DNA from: a virus
Reading direction: 5' to 3' (one strand)
DNA: 28,376 bases
IMG/VR virus record: IMGVR_UViG_3300037189_005825
Span: 1 to 28,376 of that record
This document shows, piece by piece, positions 14,269-21,820 of the stretch; the stretch's first letter is position 1, and every line of letters starts with the position of its first letter. A program made the position numbers and the translations under genes. Under the pieces are notes generated by a model. It saw only the letters and a list, made by a program, of their open reading frames with translations, made no database searches and had not been told where the DNA came from.

Positions 14269-15492
14269 ATGGCTATCGGCTCTAGAGTATCGGGTAACCT
14301 TAAGTCTGCTTCTGGGCTATTTGCAAAAGTAAATGGCGGTTGGAAGAAGGCTCAATTCGGCTATGTAAAAGTTGAAGGTGAGTGGAAGCAATTTTGGGCA
14401 GACAAATTAGAGGATGACTTTGGTCGAGCAAATACGCAAAGTGGTTTAGGTGTTGCAATTTCTGGTCAGGCTTGGTCTGTCTTAAGAAGTTTGTGGCAAA
14501 TTAAAGATAACGCTGCTAATACTACAGGAACTAAAACAGACTACCCATTAGCGAATGTTGAATTAGGATTTATAGATTTTGAACTTGAAGCAAACGAATT
14601 AACGCCAGGAACAGGTGTTGCAGTACGTGTTGAAGACGCAAACAACTGGTGGGGAGTTCTTCCGTTTTACAACCAAACTGCTGAGTCTTACTCATACTGT
14701 GTTCAATCTGAAACTGTTTCGTACTGTATTCAAGCATGTACTGAACCCTACGATTACACTTTGCGGTGTGACCCGCCCAATACTTTAACTTCAGGGGACA
14801 TTTACGACTTTTATTGTCCTGCTGGTTATGTAATTGGTGAACGAATTGAGTTAGTTGACACGGGTGAGGTCGGATGTACTGGAGGCGGGTACGTCTTAGA
14901 GTGCGAAGACGTAGAGACTTGCGTAAACAAATGTGTTAAATATGGCTCACGTGGACAATGTATTGACAGAGATATTGTCTGTACCACTAAACGCGTCTGT
15001 GGTTATGTCAAGCAAGAACCAGTCTGTGAGCCCATCTTTGAGGAACGAATCGTAGAGTTTGAGTACTGCCCAGGTGGTGAGGCATACGGTGTAGTGGGAA
15101 GTTACCAGGAGTGTGGTCCCGATGGATTTACTAATGTTCCTTTGTACGCTTGTTGCTTTGCTGGCACTTATGAAAGATGCGTTCAATCAGCCACAGGAAT
15201 TAACTACACAAATTTCTACTATTTACAGGTAGTTAAAATGGTTGACGGTGTTTTTTCTGTTGTAAGTTCTGTTGAAGTCCCTTCTCGATGGAGTGCCGTA
15301 AAGGTTGTAGGAAACCTCAACACTTTGACTGCAACGGCGTATACTGACAGCCTATACACAAATGCTATAGGCACATTTACTACAAACACCTTTACTTCAG
15401 CGGGTACGGGATATGGGGTAATGTCACGTGCAAGTAATTTTGAAGATGCTCGTACAATAGGTTCGATAAAAGTAAAAGCGTTAGGACAATAA
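14269..15492 (+). CDS. tail adhesin: lectin/jelly-roll-like domain with an 18-Cys insertion
   Basis: A 407-residue protein. Residues 1-45 (VNGGWKKAQFGYVKVEGEWK) are short WKK-type repeats seen at fibre N-termini. Residues 46-140 and 310-407 read as two halves of one LamG/concanavalin-like beta sandwich (DDFGRANTQSGLG, VRVEDANNWWGV, then FYYLQVVKMVDGVFSVV and VKVVGNLNTLTATAYTDSL). Between them, residues 144-304 contain all 18 Cys of the protein, at 144, 153, 157, 167, 183, 203, 212, 218, 222, 231, 238, 244, 253, 267, 282, 295, 296 and 304. The even number suggests disulfides in the released virion. It probably binds a surface sugar or protein; the target is unknown. The fold is inferred from patterns. 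Confidence 0.72.
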   Translation: MAIGSRVSGNLKSASGLFAKVNGGWKKAQFGYVKVEGEWKQFWADKLEDDFGRANTQSGLGVAISGQAWSVLRSLWQIKDNAANTTGTKTDYPLANVELGFIDFELEANELTPGTGVAVRVEDANNWWGVLPFYNQTAESYSYCVQSETVSYCIQACTEPYDYTLRCDPPNTLTSGDIYDFYCPAGYVIGERIELVDTGEVGCTGGGYVLECEDVETCVNKCVKYGSRGQCIDRDIVCTTKRVCGYVKQEPVCEPIFEERIVEFEYCPGGEAYGVVGSYQECGPDGFTNVPLYACCFAGTYERCVQSATGINYTNFYYLQVVKMVDGVFSVVSSVEVPSRWSAVKVVGNLNTLTATAYTDSLYTNAIGTFTTNTFTSAGTGYGVMSRASNFEDARTIGSIKVKALGQ

Positions 15493-15493
15493 T

Positions 15494-15775
15494 ATGGAAA
15501 AAAGACCTTGGGATATTTGGAAAGAAAAACAGGCTGGTGACTCTGTTCGTCCTTGGGATTTAGTTAACCCAAAAATTGGAAGGGTAGATGCCGAGACTTA
15601 CGAGTATAGATACACCAACCACTGTTTAAATTGCCCATTCCTTATTCAAGCCACTAAGACTTGCAAGAAATGCGGTTGCTTTATGACTAAAAAGGCTGAA
15701 TTGCCTCATGCTTCATGCCCCATAGGTAAATGGGGTTCTGTTACAGTATCTACCGAAGGAGAATCAAATGACTGA
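15494..15775 (+). CDS. Cys-rich DUF6171-like tail-module protein (93 aa)
   Basis: A 93-residue protein with six Cys at 44, 47, 57, 60, 62 and 75. The segment HCLNCPFLIQATKTCKKCGC then FM, and ASCPIGKW at 73-80, match the pattern I associate with DUF6171 phage proteins (C..C...C..CGCf...K..l....CP..kW). Zinc binding is likely. The N-terminus holds two RPWD motifs (residues 4-7 and 19-22). Such genes tend to sit among tail fibre genes, as here, but I know of no proven function. It overlaps the next gene by eight bases. Confidence 0.7.
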   Translation: MEKRPWDIWKEKQAGDSVRPWDLVNPKIGRVDAETYEYRYTNHCLNCPFLIQATKTCKKCGCFMTKKAELPHASCPIGKWGSVTVSTEGESND

Positions 15776-15998
15776 ACAAATCACCAGAAAAATCACACCT
15801 AGCAATCCAGACGTAACAAAGAACCTCGCCTTCATCCTAGATGACGAAGTTGTAATAGTTATGGGCACAGATGAGCGTCACGCTGCTGTATTTCTCAGCA
15901 ACCCAACAGTTGTAGAGTTTACCCGTGGTGCTGAAAACAACCCGCAACTTGGTTGGAAATGGGACGGCACAAACTTCACACCACCAGTTAGTGAGTAA
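15768..15998 (+). CDS. small fibre-module protein with GWKWDG C-terminus (76 aa)
   Basis: A 76-residue protein from ATG 15768, with GGAG at 15759-15762. The N-terminal half is polar, the middle has a hydrophobic strand (LAFILDDEVVIVMG), and it ends GWKWDGTNFTPP. That Trp-rich ending is common in small phage proteins encoded next to tail fibres, where it seems to mark a baseplate- or fibre-associated module. No catalytic residues are visible. It may be a virion accessory protein or a fibre assembly factor; I cannot choose between these. Confidence 0.65.
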   Translation: MTEQITRKITPSNPDVTKNLAFILDDEVVIVMGTDERHAAVFLSNPTVVEFTRGAENNPQLGWKWDGTNFTPPVSE

Positions 15999-16000
15999 CT

Positions 16001-16447
16001 ATGCCTAATTACAGAGAAGTCCGAGTATGGAGTGGCACTGAGTGGGAAGCACTAGCAATTGCTTACCCTGACTTAACTGCCTTTGCGAACAAAGGAGCCA
16101 GCAATACATTTACAGGAACTAACACCTTTAACGCTCCGATTGTTCGTCCTGCTCAAGTACCTACAGCCTTTGAAGTAGGAACTGTTAATTTAGTTACCTC
16201 TGCTAATGGTGACTCACTTATTATCGGAACTAAGAACTTTGATTTAGGACGTTTTACCCAAATTCCTTTTGTTATTGCTACGGTTAACTTTCCAACTACA
16301 GGTGTAAATGGGTTTGTAACAGTCAAGAGTCGCAGTACAACTTCTTTTGGTTATGAAGTAGATATGAACGTCCCCGTTCAAAACAGTAACTCAGGCACAG
16401 GTTTTCCTCTCAAGATTACTTATTACGCTATTCAATTAACTGTGTAG
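16001..16447 (+). CDS. fibre-tip protein, possible H-type lectin-like domain (148 aa)
   Basis: A 148-residue protein two bases after the preceding stop. The N-terminus REVRVWSGTEWEALA is a fibre-type 'vW.Gt.W..l' motif, followed by a Thr/Asn/Gly-rich shaft (NTFTGTNTFNAPIV). Residues 60-148 form a beta-rich unit: FDLGRFTQIPFVIATVNFPT, VTVKSRSTTSFGYEVDM and a final YYAIQLTV. This resembles H-type lectins (F..pP.V.v.......v....tgF...........Ai). A receptor-binding tip is the best guess. There are no Cys, unlike the protein at 14269. The lectin call is inference from pattern only. Confidence 0.6.
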   Translation: MPNYREVRVWSGTEWEALAIAYPDLTAFANKGASNTFTGTNTFNAPIVRPAQVPTAFEVGTVNLVTSANGDSLIIGTKNFDLGRFTQIPFVIATVNFPTTGVNGFVTVKSRSTTSFGYEVDMNVPVQNSNSGTGFPLKITYYAIQLTV

Positions 16448-16455
16448 GTGTCTAG

Positions 16456-18666
16456 ATGGCAAAGTATTTAAGTGCTGTCTATCGTGGTGCGGTTTATGGA
16501 AACCCTCCTCGCCTTATTTACAATGCAGAGCCGATGGAGGCTTCTGCCATTGACTACGGGAAACTATCTGTTTATTGGAACTCGCCTTCGGGAAATTTTA
16601 CAAAAATTCGTCTTGTTAGAAACAACGATAATTTTCCTGAAACAGAAGAAGATGGCGTAATTCTGTGGGAACAAGCCTCTACAACTTCTTTAAGCGGTTT
16701 AGTAAGTCGCAATAGTTTTGTAGACGGAGAAGATAACTTTACTGATGGTATAACCTCAAACGACCTTCCTGTAACTCCAGGTCAGTTTATTTATTACACC
16801 ATTTGGCTTTTTACAAACAACAGCGTTTGGATTCCTGCTGGTTACGCATCTGCTTTAATGCCAGAAAATCGCGGAAGTCAAAAAACTTTATTTGAAATTT
16901 TGCCAAAGGTATACACAAGTCTAGAACAAAGCCCAACAGGGATTCCAAACCCTAATAGTTTTATATATAACTTTCTTCAAGGATTCTCGTTTACATTTGA
17001 CCAAACATTAACGTATGCGGAATTAGTAAAGCCTTCCTACGGTCGTCGTAAAACTCCCCCTACACTTTTGCCCGCATTAGAAAATAGTTTGGGGCTAACC
17101 CCAGAGCGTGGTATTCCATATCGTAATCAAAAGAAGTTAATACGTGAAGCAATTTACCTGTACCAAACTAAAGGAACTCTAACTGGTATCCAAAATTACA
17201 TCGAAGCATTGAGTGGCTATAACCCAACAGTCACCATATCTCCAAACCTTATGCTAGATACCCAAGACTCTTCATTCACTAAATCAATTGGTCGTTGGAC
17301 ACGTACTTACGGAACTTTAACTGCCGTTAGCAATAAGCCTGGACCAACGGGTACAAATGCAATTGATACTGTGTGGTCAGGTCGCATGGTTACTGCTGTA
17401 TCAGTTGTTACTTTTAAATCGCGCTTAAACAACGTTGCTACATTAACTACAGGTGCTGCTCACGGATTAATTGCAGGTGATTCTGTTGCTGTAACAGGTG
17501 TGGATTCTTCATTTAACGGCAATGTCAGCGTTGTCTCTGTCCCTACCCCAACAACATTTACTTATGCAAATACTGATGTAAATGTCACACAAGTGGCTGC
17601 TACAGGTTCCGTGTCTAATACCTCATCAATGTCTCTTGGACGCGATAACCCTGTAAAAAACGGTATACCTGTTAATGCAAGCACCTCATATAAGTTTACC
17701 TATCACGCTGCTTCAGACTCAAATGGAAGTCTTGTTGCTCAAATTTTTTGGTTTGATTACTTAGGAGCACAGATTGGCGGTGCTGTTGAAGGCACTGTGT
17801 ACGGAACTACGGGCGTGTATCAAAGAATTGAGCAGACCGCTACCTCTCCTGCAACAGCGGTATACGCAGGTCTTCGAATAATTTTCCGCAATCAAAATTC
17901 TTATAACATTGACATGGTTCAATTTGGCGAAGCAGCAAAGGTCTCTACATTTGATGAGGCTAGAGCATTTGACGTATTTCTTGAACCAAGAAAAGTAAAC
18001 ATTATTGCTAATCCTTCTTTTGAAACAAACACCGATAACTGGACAACAAACTCATCAAAAACACGAGTAGCGGATGTACCAGCAGGTTTGCCAGGAGCCT
18101 ATTCAATGAGGTTATCTGGGCAGAATAGTTTGGCTGTTTCCGCAAACGCAAACAAAGTCCCAACCACATACAAACTTACAGAGGGACAGTCATACACATT
18201 TTCTTGCTACTTAAAAGCATCTGCAGCAGCATCGGTCAATGTAAACATCACAGCAGTAGATGACAATGGTCCAGGTTCAGTTACAGCAACAACAGTTGCT
18301 GCATTAACAACAGTGTGGAAAAGGTACTATGTGTCACTCTTTGTACCTGAAGGTCTCTCTGTCAGTGGCAACATCACATTGAGCGTAGGGTTAACAGGCA
18401 CTCTTACTGGACAAAACGTCTTTATAGATGCAGTACAGGTTGAACAATCCTTTACTCCAACTGATTACTTTGATGGCTCACTACCTCAAGACGTAGGTGT
18501 TTTCTGGTCAGGAACAGCCCATGCCTCCTACTCGTATTATTACGTAAACCGTTTGTCTAAGATGCCTCGCATTATTCTGACACTTAAAGACTGGGTTCCT
18601 TACAACGCCCCGTACAGAATCCGCTCATTTAAGGGTTTAGAAGGCACAAGCGACACAGTGATTTAG
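16456..18666 (+). CDS. P2 gpI-like tail protein fused to carbohydrate-binding-like domains (736 aa)
   Basis: A 736-residue protein. Residues 1-140 form a beta-rich, fibronectin-like region. Residues 143-255 match the P2 gpI tail-protein pattern: LFEILPKVYTSLEQ, FLQGFSFTFDQTLTYAE, LLPALENSLGLTPERG, then LIREAIYLYQTKGTLTGIQN. From about 262 a CBM-like beta sandwich begins and is split by a small domain (328-388; AHGLIAGDSVAVTGVDSSF, TPTTFTY) of a type common in phage tails. A second CBM4/9-like domain (about 515-675) starts NIIANPSFETNTDNWTTNSS and ends FIDAVQVEQSFTPTDYFDGS. gpI normally attaches fibres to the baseplate, so this may be a combined baseplate-adhesin protein. It is the last structural gene. 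Confidence 0.78.
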   Translation: MAKYLSAVYRGAVYGNPPRLIYNAEPMEASAIDYGKLSVYWNSPSGNFTKIRLVRNNDNFPETEEDGVILWEQASTTSLSGLVSRNSFVDGEDNFTDGITSNDLPVTPGQFIYYTIWLFTNNSVWIPAGYASALMPENRGSQKTLFEILPKVYTSLEQSPTGIPNPNSFIYNFLQGFSFTFDQTLTYAELVKPSYGRRKTPPTLLPALENSLGLTPERGIPYRNQKKLIREAIYLYQTKGTLTGIQNYIEALSGYNPTVTISPNLMLDTQDSSFTKSIGRWTRTYGTLTAVSNKPGPTGTNAIDTVWSGRMVTAVSVVTFKSRLNNVATLTTGAAHGLIAGDSVAVTGVDSSFNGNVSVVSVPTPTTFTYANTDVNVTQVAATGSVSNTSSMSLGRDNPVKNGIPVNASTSYKFTYHAASDSNGSLVAQIFWFDYLGAQIGGAVEGTVYGTTGVYQRIEQTATSPATAVYAGLRIIFRNQNSYNIDMVQFGEAAKVSTFDEARAFDVFLEPRKVNIIANPSFETNTDNWTTNSSKTRVADVPAGLPGAYSMRLSGQNSLAVSANANKVPTTYKLTEGQSYTFSCYLKASAAASVNVNITAVDDNGPGSVTATTVAALTTVWKRYYVSLFVPEGLSVSGNITLSVGLTGTLTGQNVFIDAVQVEQSFTPTDYFDGSLPQDVGVFWSGTAHASYSYYYVNRLSKMPRIILTLKDWVPYNAPYRIRSFKGLEGTSDTVI

Positions 18667-18696
18667 TTTTGGCGGGGAAAGTAGTACTCTCCTCCC

Positions 18697-18948
18697 ATGA
18701 CCACACTAATCGACATCCTCATCACAGCCCTAGGAGTTTCATACTTCGTAGGACTTATCGACACCTTCATCGACCTTAGAAAACTCAAGGGAATTATTGG
18801 GTTGCCCTTTTCTGTAGGCATCCTGTACATCATGGGTTACTTGCCACTTGATTTCTTGGTGCTTGCCCCCGCATCTACATTTGTAGCACTAGGCATTACA
18901 ATGCTCCTTGACCGCCCAGCAATAATCCAAGCCCCAAGGAGATTTTAA
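18697..18948 (+). CDS. small membrane protein with two or three hydrophobic segments; holin possible
   Basis: An 83-residue protein rich in Ile, Leu, Val and Phe. Hydrophobic stretches run roughly 3-23, 33-50 and 52-70, separated by short charged stretches (DLRKLKG near 27-33), and it ends in a basic tail (RPAIIQAPRRF). A holin would fit the size and the place just after the tail module, but no endolysin is adjacent and such proteins have no diagnostic motif. No good ribosome binding site lies within 12 bases of the ATG; the upstream bases are pyrimidine-rich (TCTCCTCCC). Stop and next start share one base (18948). Codons here are more C-rich at third positions than in the tail genes. Confidence 0.65.
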   Translation: MTTLIDILITALGVSYFVGLIDTFIDLRKLKGIIGLPFSVGILYIMGYLPLDFLVLAPASTFVALGITMLLDRPAIIQAPRRF

Positions 18949-19412
18949 TGCGACTACTAATTATCGGCTCAGCAGATGACATTGATGTAACTATGGGTTT
19001 GCGAACGCTCTTAGACAAAAAGCCTTTCACAGAAATTCTTTTGCCAGATGCAGAGCCAAATGAAACCTACGACCAGATTATGATGACCGCTTCAGAACGC
19101 GGTATTCCCGTCCGCCAGGGAGGTCAAACTGATTCCTTAATGAACGACCTTCAAGACGATGACGTAGTAGCAATTGCGTGGGATGACTCAGAGGAAGCCT
19201 TTGAAGCCGTCTTACATCTTGGCGGAGGTAGAACAGAACTCTGGGATATTGCAGATGGGCTATCCATCATCGACGTTGAGACAGAAGCCCTTGAAGAACA
19301 TTTGAGCCACGTCATTGAAGATTTCGTTGACTCCCTGACTGCAGTTGTCTACAAAATGGTTATGGACAACATCAACGGGGAGGGTCGGTTTAAATACCGC
19401 AAGCCTGAATGA
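18948..19412 (+). CDS. Rossmann-like protein, possibly SLOG-related (154 aa)
   Basis: A 154-residue acidic protein. The N-terminus MRLLIIGSADD is a beta strand plus turn as in Rossmann-type folds. Further strands and helices follow: FTEILLPDAEPNETYDQIMM, GIPVRQGG, and DDVVAIAWDDSEEAFEAVL. The order resembles YspA/DUF2493 SLOG proteins (strand, then a helix, then 'D.v.af.d....t...v'), which bind nucleotide-derived ligands, but the usual G-G-A-x-G-A-D motif is absent. I call it SLOG-like only weakly. It overlaps the next gene by four bases (ATGA), so it is probably co-translated with the winged-helix protein. Confidence 0.6.
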   Translation: MRLLIIGSADDIDVTMGLRTLLDKKPFTEILLPDAEPNETYDQIMMTASERGIPVRQGGQTDSLMNDLQDDDVVAIAWDDSEEAFEAVLHLGGGRTELWDIADGLSIIDVETEALEEHLSHVIEDFVDSLTAVVYKMVMDNINGEGRFKYRKPE

Positions 19413-20368
19413 GTCAAGAACTAACCCACCACCAATTCCGACTACTTGTAATCATCAACTCCTTAGCCGACTCCAAAGGGGTCGTGGAGACCTCGGTCGC
19501 CCACCTTGGGGAACTTACCTCAACCAAGAGCGATTCTCATGTCAGAGCCTCTCTCAAGGCTTTAGAGGGGCACGGTTATCTCGTAGCGCAACGGCGAAAA
19601 AGAAACCTTGGCAAGTACACAACAAGTCGCTACACCCTTTCACCATCGCCTCTACAGAGTCTATGGCAAGGTACACCACCGCCTCCACAGAGGCGAACAA
19701 CAACTGGTACAGATGGCTATGTGCTTAAGTCAATAAGTCATAAGCCATTAGTACCTAATACTAATAAGTTAATAAGTTATGAAAATATAAAAATACTCAA
19801 AATCGATGAGGAAACAATGAATCGTAAATGGCGAGATGAACAAGAGTCCGACGAGTCAATCGGTGGAATCGGCAAGTTGGACACCGAGGAAACCGCCGAG
19901 TCCGTGCCCCGCAACAATCCAAAGACACGAGGCAAAAGACCACAAGAGCATTGGACAGTCCGCGATGTGGCTGCAGAGTTTTCCTTTCTGGTCGGGCGAC
20001 GCTTCCCATGGTTGCCAGGAACGGTCAACGTCTACAACTTGTCGGGTGCATTAGCCAAGATGCGAAAGACGCACCAAACGACAGCCCTGGTCGAACTAGA
20101 GTTGTTAAAGATGTTTATGGCAGATGAGAGCAACTTTAAGAACGTTGGCAATGAAGCACCACACTTGTATAAAGTTTATTTGGCAATGTTTAGAACTCAC
20201 ATGAATAAGGCTCGGGAGAACCTAGGTCTTAATCGTCTTGGCGACATGAGCCAAGAACCAGTCGTTGAAAGTGAGGACATGCTTTATGCTTCCGACGGTA
20301 CGGCATTCCACAACACCCTGCTAGGGCGCAATGCGTTGGAGCGATATGAAAGGAAACTCAATGCCTAA
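19409..20368 (+). CDS. winged-helix replication initiator-like protein (319 aa)
   Basis: A 319-residue protein. Residues 1-80 form a winged helix: FRLLVIINSLADSKGVVETS, HVRASLKALEGHGYLVAQRR, then KYTTSRYTL as the wing. A low-complexity basic linker (about 81-180) follows, and the C-terminal ~130 residues are helical (WTVRDVAAEFSFLVGRRFPW, MRKTHQTTALVELELLKMFM). wHTH plus linker plus helical tail is the layout of phage replisome organisers such as lambda O, and the helicase loader and helicase genes follow within 2 kb. An AT-rich iteron-like cluster lies inside the linker-coding part. A transcriptional regulator is the alternative. Confidence 0.65.
   Translation: MSQELTHHQFRLLVIINSLADSKGVVETSVAHLGELTSTKSDSHVRASLKALEGHGYLVAQRRKRNLGKYTTSRYTLSPSPLQSLWQGTPPPPQRRTTTGTDGYVLKSISHKPLVPNTNKLISYENIKILKIDEETMNRKWRDEQESDESIGGIGKLDTEETAESVPRNNPKTRGKRPQEHWTVRDVAAEFSFLVGRRFPWLPGTVNVYNLSGALAKMRKTHQTTALVELELLKMFMADESNFKNVGNEAPHLYKVYLAMFRTHMNKARENLGLNRLGDMSQEPVVESEDMLYASDGTAFHNTLLGRNALERYERKLNA
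19724..19803. other. candidate replication origin: AT-rich segment with TAAGT iterons
   Basis: Inside the winged-helix gene, TAAGTCAA at 19726-19733 and TAAGTCAT at 19734-19741 are adjacent 8-base repeats, and AATAAGTT occurs twice in tandem at 19763-19770 and 19771-19778. The bases after these (19779-19803) are almost pure A/T, suitable for unwinding. Origins inside the initiator gene are known in lambdoid phages (O gene). No protein-binding data can be read from the sequence, so this is a hypothesis. Confidence 0.35.
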
Positions 20369-20531
20369 GTATGACTTCAAATGCGACACCTGCGAAGGAA
20401 GCGTTGTAGAGATGCACTTGTCTTTTGATTCAACAGAGCGTCCTTCTTGCGACCGTTGTGGCAATCCTATGAGCAAAGTATTTACACCACCTGCAGTTCA
20501 ATTCAAGGGAGGAGGTTGGGGCGGACAATGA
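20361..20531 (+). CDS. FmdB-type zinc ribbon protein (56 aa)
   Basis: A 56-residue protein. I chose ATG 20361 because AAGGA lies just upstream and the conserved N-terminus begins MPKYDFKCDTC; an in-frame ATG at 20331 would overlap the previous gene by 38 bases. Cys at 8, 11, 30 and 33 form a CxxC...CxxC zinc ribbon (Zn_ribbon_8, PF09723). The tail (FKGGGWGGQ) is also typical of FmdB-like proteins. These are common in actinobacterial phages and bacteria; a DNA-binding or regulatory role is usually assumed. It overlaps the next gene by four bases. Confidence 0.85.
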   Translation: MPKYDFKCDTCEGSVVEMHLSFDSTERPSCDRCGNPMSKVFTPPAVQFKGGGWGGQ

Positions 20532-20611
20532 ACCTCACACTTATTCTTGGAATTTTAATTGGCATCCCAATCGGTTGGCTTATCTACGAATTATTTATGG
20601 GTGACAACTAG
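20528..20611 (+). CDS. 27-residue single-pass membrane peptide
   Basis: ATG 20528 overlaps the previous stop (ATGA), and the frame ends at TAG 20609-20611, directly before the next ATG at 20612. The product is 27 residues, MNLTLILGILIGIPIGWLIY then ELFMGDN: one membrane helix with a short acidic tail. The perfect packing between two genes supports real translation. Function unknown; membrane mini-proteins of phages are often involved in lysis or host modulation, but nothing here shows that. Confidence 0.6.
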   Translation: MNLTLILGILIGIPIGWLIYELFMGDN

Positions 20612-20809
20612 ATGCCTAAGAAAAAGCCAACACTTCCAGTACTTGCTATTGTTGAGATGCCAGCATGGAAAGCAAAGATTATTGACATTGTTACAAGTAT
20701 TTTGTTTCCAGGAGAAAAGTACTTTGTACTAACATTTCAGGAAACAGGTATTACATCAAACGGCAAAGGCAAGTACACAGACGACAAGGGAGTAACAGTT
20801 GACGTATAA
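20612..20809 (+). CDS. small basic protein (65 aa), unknown function
   Basis: A 65-residue protein starting MPKKKPTLPVLAIVEM directly after the preceding stop. It has a central hydrophobic stretch (AKIIDIVTSILFPGEKYFVL) and a polar C-terminus with GKGKYTDDKG. It looks like a small mixed alpha/beta domain. It overlaps the next gene by 11 bases. The family is not recognised. It sits directly before the helicase loader, so it may be co-expressed with the replication genes. Confidence 0.65.
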   Translation: MPKKKPTLPVLAIVEMPAWKAKIIDIVTSILFPGEKYFVLTFQETGITSNGKGKYTDDKGVTVDV

Positions 20810-21521
20810 GGTTGAGCAACTTCCGTCTTTACACCGCCATTGGTTAATGCGTAATTCCAATATCCCCATGCGATTTTTAGGTATTGAACCAACAGACTTA
20901 AACGCGGAGGTCCCGTCTGCCATTGGGGAATGGCTAGATGAGATGCTCGCTGGAACCGTCATCAAGCAGGTGGGTGGTCTCGGACTGACAGGTGTCGGTC
21001 TCCTGCTTGATGGCGGGCCAGGTCTTGGCAAGACAACTATGGCGGTTACGTCTGCTATGGAGTTCGTCCGTCGCTTGCCAACAGATGATATTGAAGCCAG
21101 AAAAATACTTAAGTACAGCAAGACAGATGACTACGGAATGCTCTCGCGTCCTATCTATTACTTAACATACCCAGAGTTTATGTCGTTGAAGAAATCAACC
21201 TTTGATGCAGACCCTGATGAAAAGCGTGAATTAAACCGCATTATCGAGGGATTACACGGAAGGGCTAAAGAAGATTGGTTAAATGTCCGTCTTTTAATCC
21301 TTGACGACCTGGGCAAAGAGTACGGAAGCAAATACGACGATACATCTTTTGATGAGATTTTACGCAGTCGATATGACCGTGCACTTCCTACAATAGTTAC
21401 CACCAACGTTCTGCTGGAAAACTGGGGAACCCAGTACAGCAAAGCAATGGAAAGTTTTGGTAACGAAGCATTCATCCGAGTGAAATTAGTTAACCAAGAC
21501 TTACGGAGGATTAGAGCATGA
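20799..21521 (+). CDS. DnaC-like AAA+ ATPase, probable helicase loader
   Basis: A 240-residue protein from TTG 20799, with AAGGGAG at 20786-20792. Walker A is GGPGLGKT at 72-79, Walker B LLILDD at 165-170, and a sensor-like TTN at 201-203 (PTIVTTN). The C-terminus ends with QDLRRIRA, a DnaC/DnaA-like lid helix. DnaC-type loaders open or hold the replicative helicase ring onto ssDNA. The DnaB-like helicase gene lies 0.7 kb downstream, which supports this role. Length matches DnaC/DnaI (about 240-300). The protein overlaps the next gene by four bases. If TTG is not used, ATG at residue 17 is the next start. Confidence 0.83.
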   Translation: MTYKVEQLPSLHRHWLMRNSNIPMRFLGIEPTDLNAEVPSAIGEWLDEMLAGTVIKQVGGLGLTGVGLLLDGGPGLGKTTMAVTSAMEFVRRLPTDDIEARKILKYSKTDDYGMLSRPIYYLTYPEFMSLKKSTFDADPDEKRELNRIIEGLHGRAKEDWLNVRLLILDDLGKEYGSKYDDTSFDEILRSRYDRALPTIVTTNVLLENWGTQYSKAMESFGNEAFIRVKLVNQDLRRIRA

Positions 21522-21820
21522 AGAAAGGCTCAAAATTGGATTCGTGGCGTACAGTGCAACTGTTCATCTCACCCACAGGTGTGTATGAAGTGCAACTAAG
21601 TCCTGACGACCCAAAGCCACGCTGTTCTTGCTCTACATACAAAGTACGCAACTCTTGCAAACATACAGACTTTATTAAAGTCCGTATGGAAGAGAACGAC
21701 GGACACTACGCGATTCTGGTTCCAGATAACATCCCAGAAGAACTTGCTGAACAAGCAAGTGAAACCGCAGAAGCATTCCGAGCATTTGTTCTTAAATATG
21801 CACGAGTTGAGGTGCTGTGA
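21518..21820 (+). CDS. SWIM zinc-finger-like protein (100 aa)
   Basis: A 100-residue protein. Residues 36-49 contain C36-x-C38-x8-C47-x-H49 (CSCSTYKVRNSCKH), the SWIM signature CxC...CxH. An N-terminal beta stretch (WRTVQLFISPTGVYEVQL) precedes it and an acidic helical tail (PEELAEQASETAEAF) follows. SWIM domains mediate DNA or protein binding and also occur in phage genomes. It is encoded between the helicase loader and helicase and probably belongs to the replication complex or regulates it. It is short for a SWIM protein, with little beyond the finger. Confidence 0.75.
   Translation: MKKGSKLDSWRTVQLFISPTGVYEVQLSPDDPKPRCSCSTYKVRNSCKHTDFIKVRMEENDGHYAILVPDNIPEELAEQASETAEAFRAFVLKYARVEVL

Noticed and set aside
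18670-18695. Possible hairpin GGGGA...TCTCC before the membrane protein gene
   Set aside because: Needs a G-U pair in a 5-bp stem and has no T-run; too weak to call a terminator or switch.
19345-19728. 127-aa + strand frame overlapping the Rossmann-like and winged-helix genes
   Set aside because: Shifted-frame shadow; the overlapping winged-helix protein has a real domain pattern, and this frame has none.
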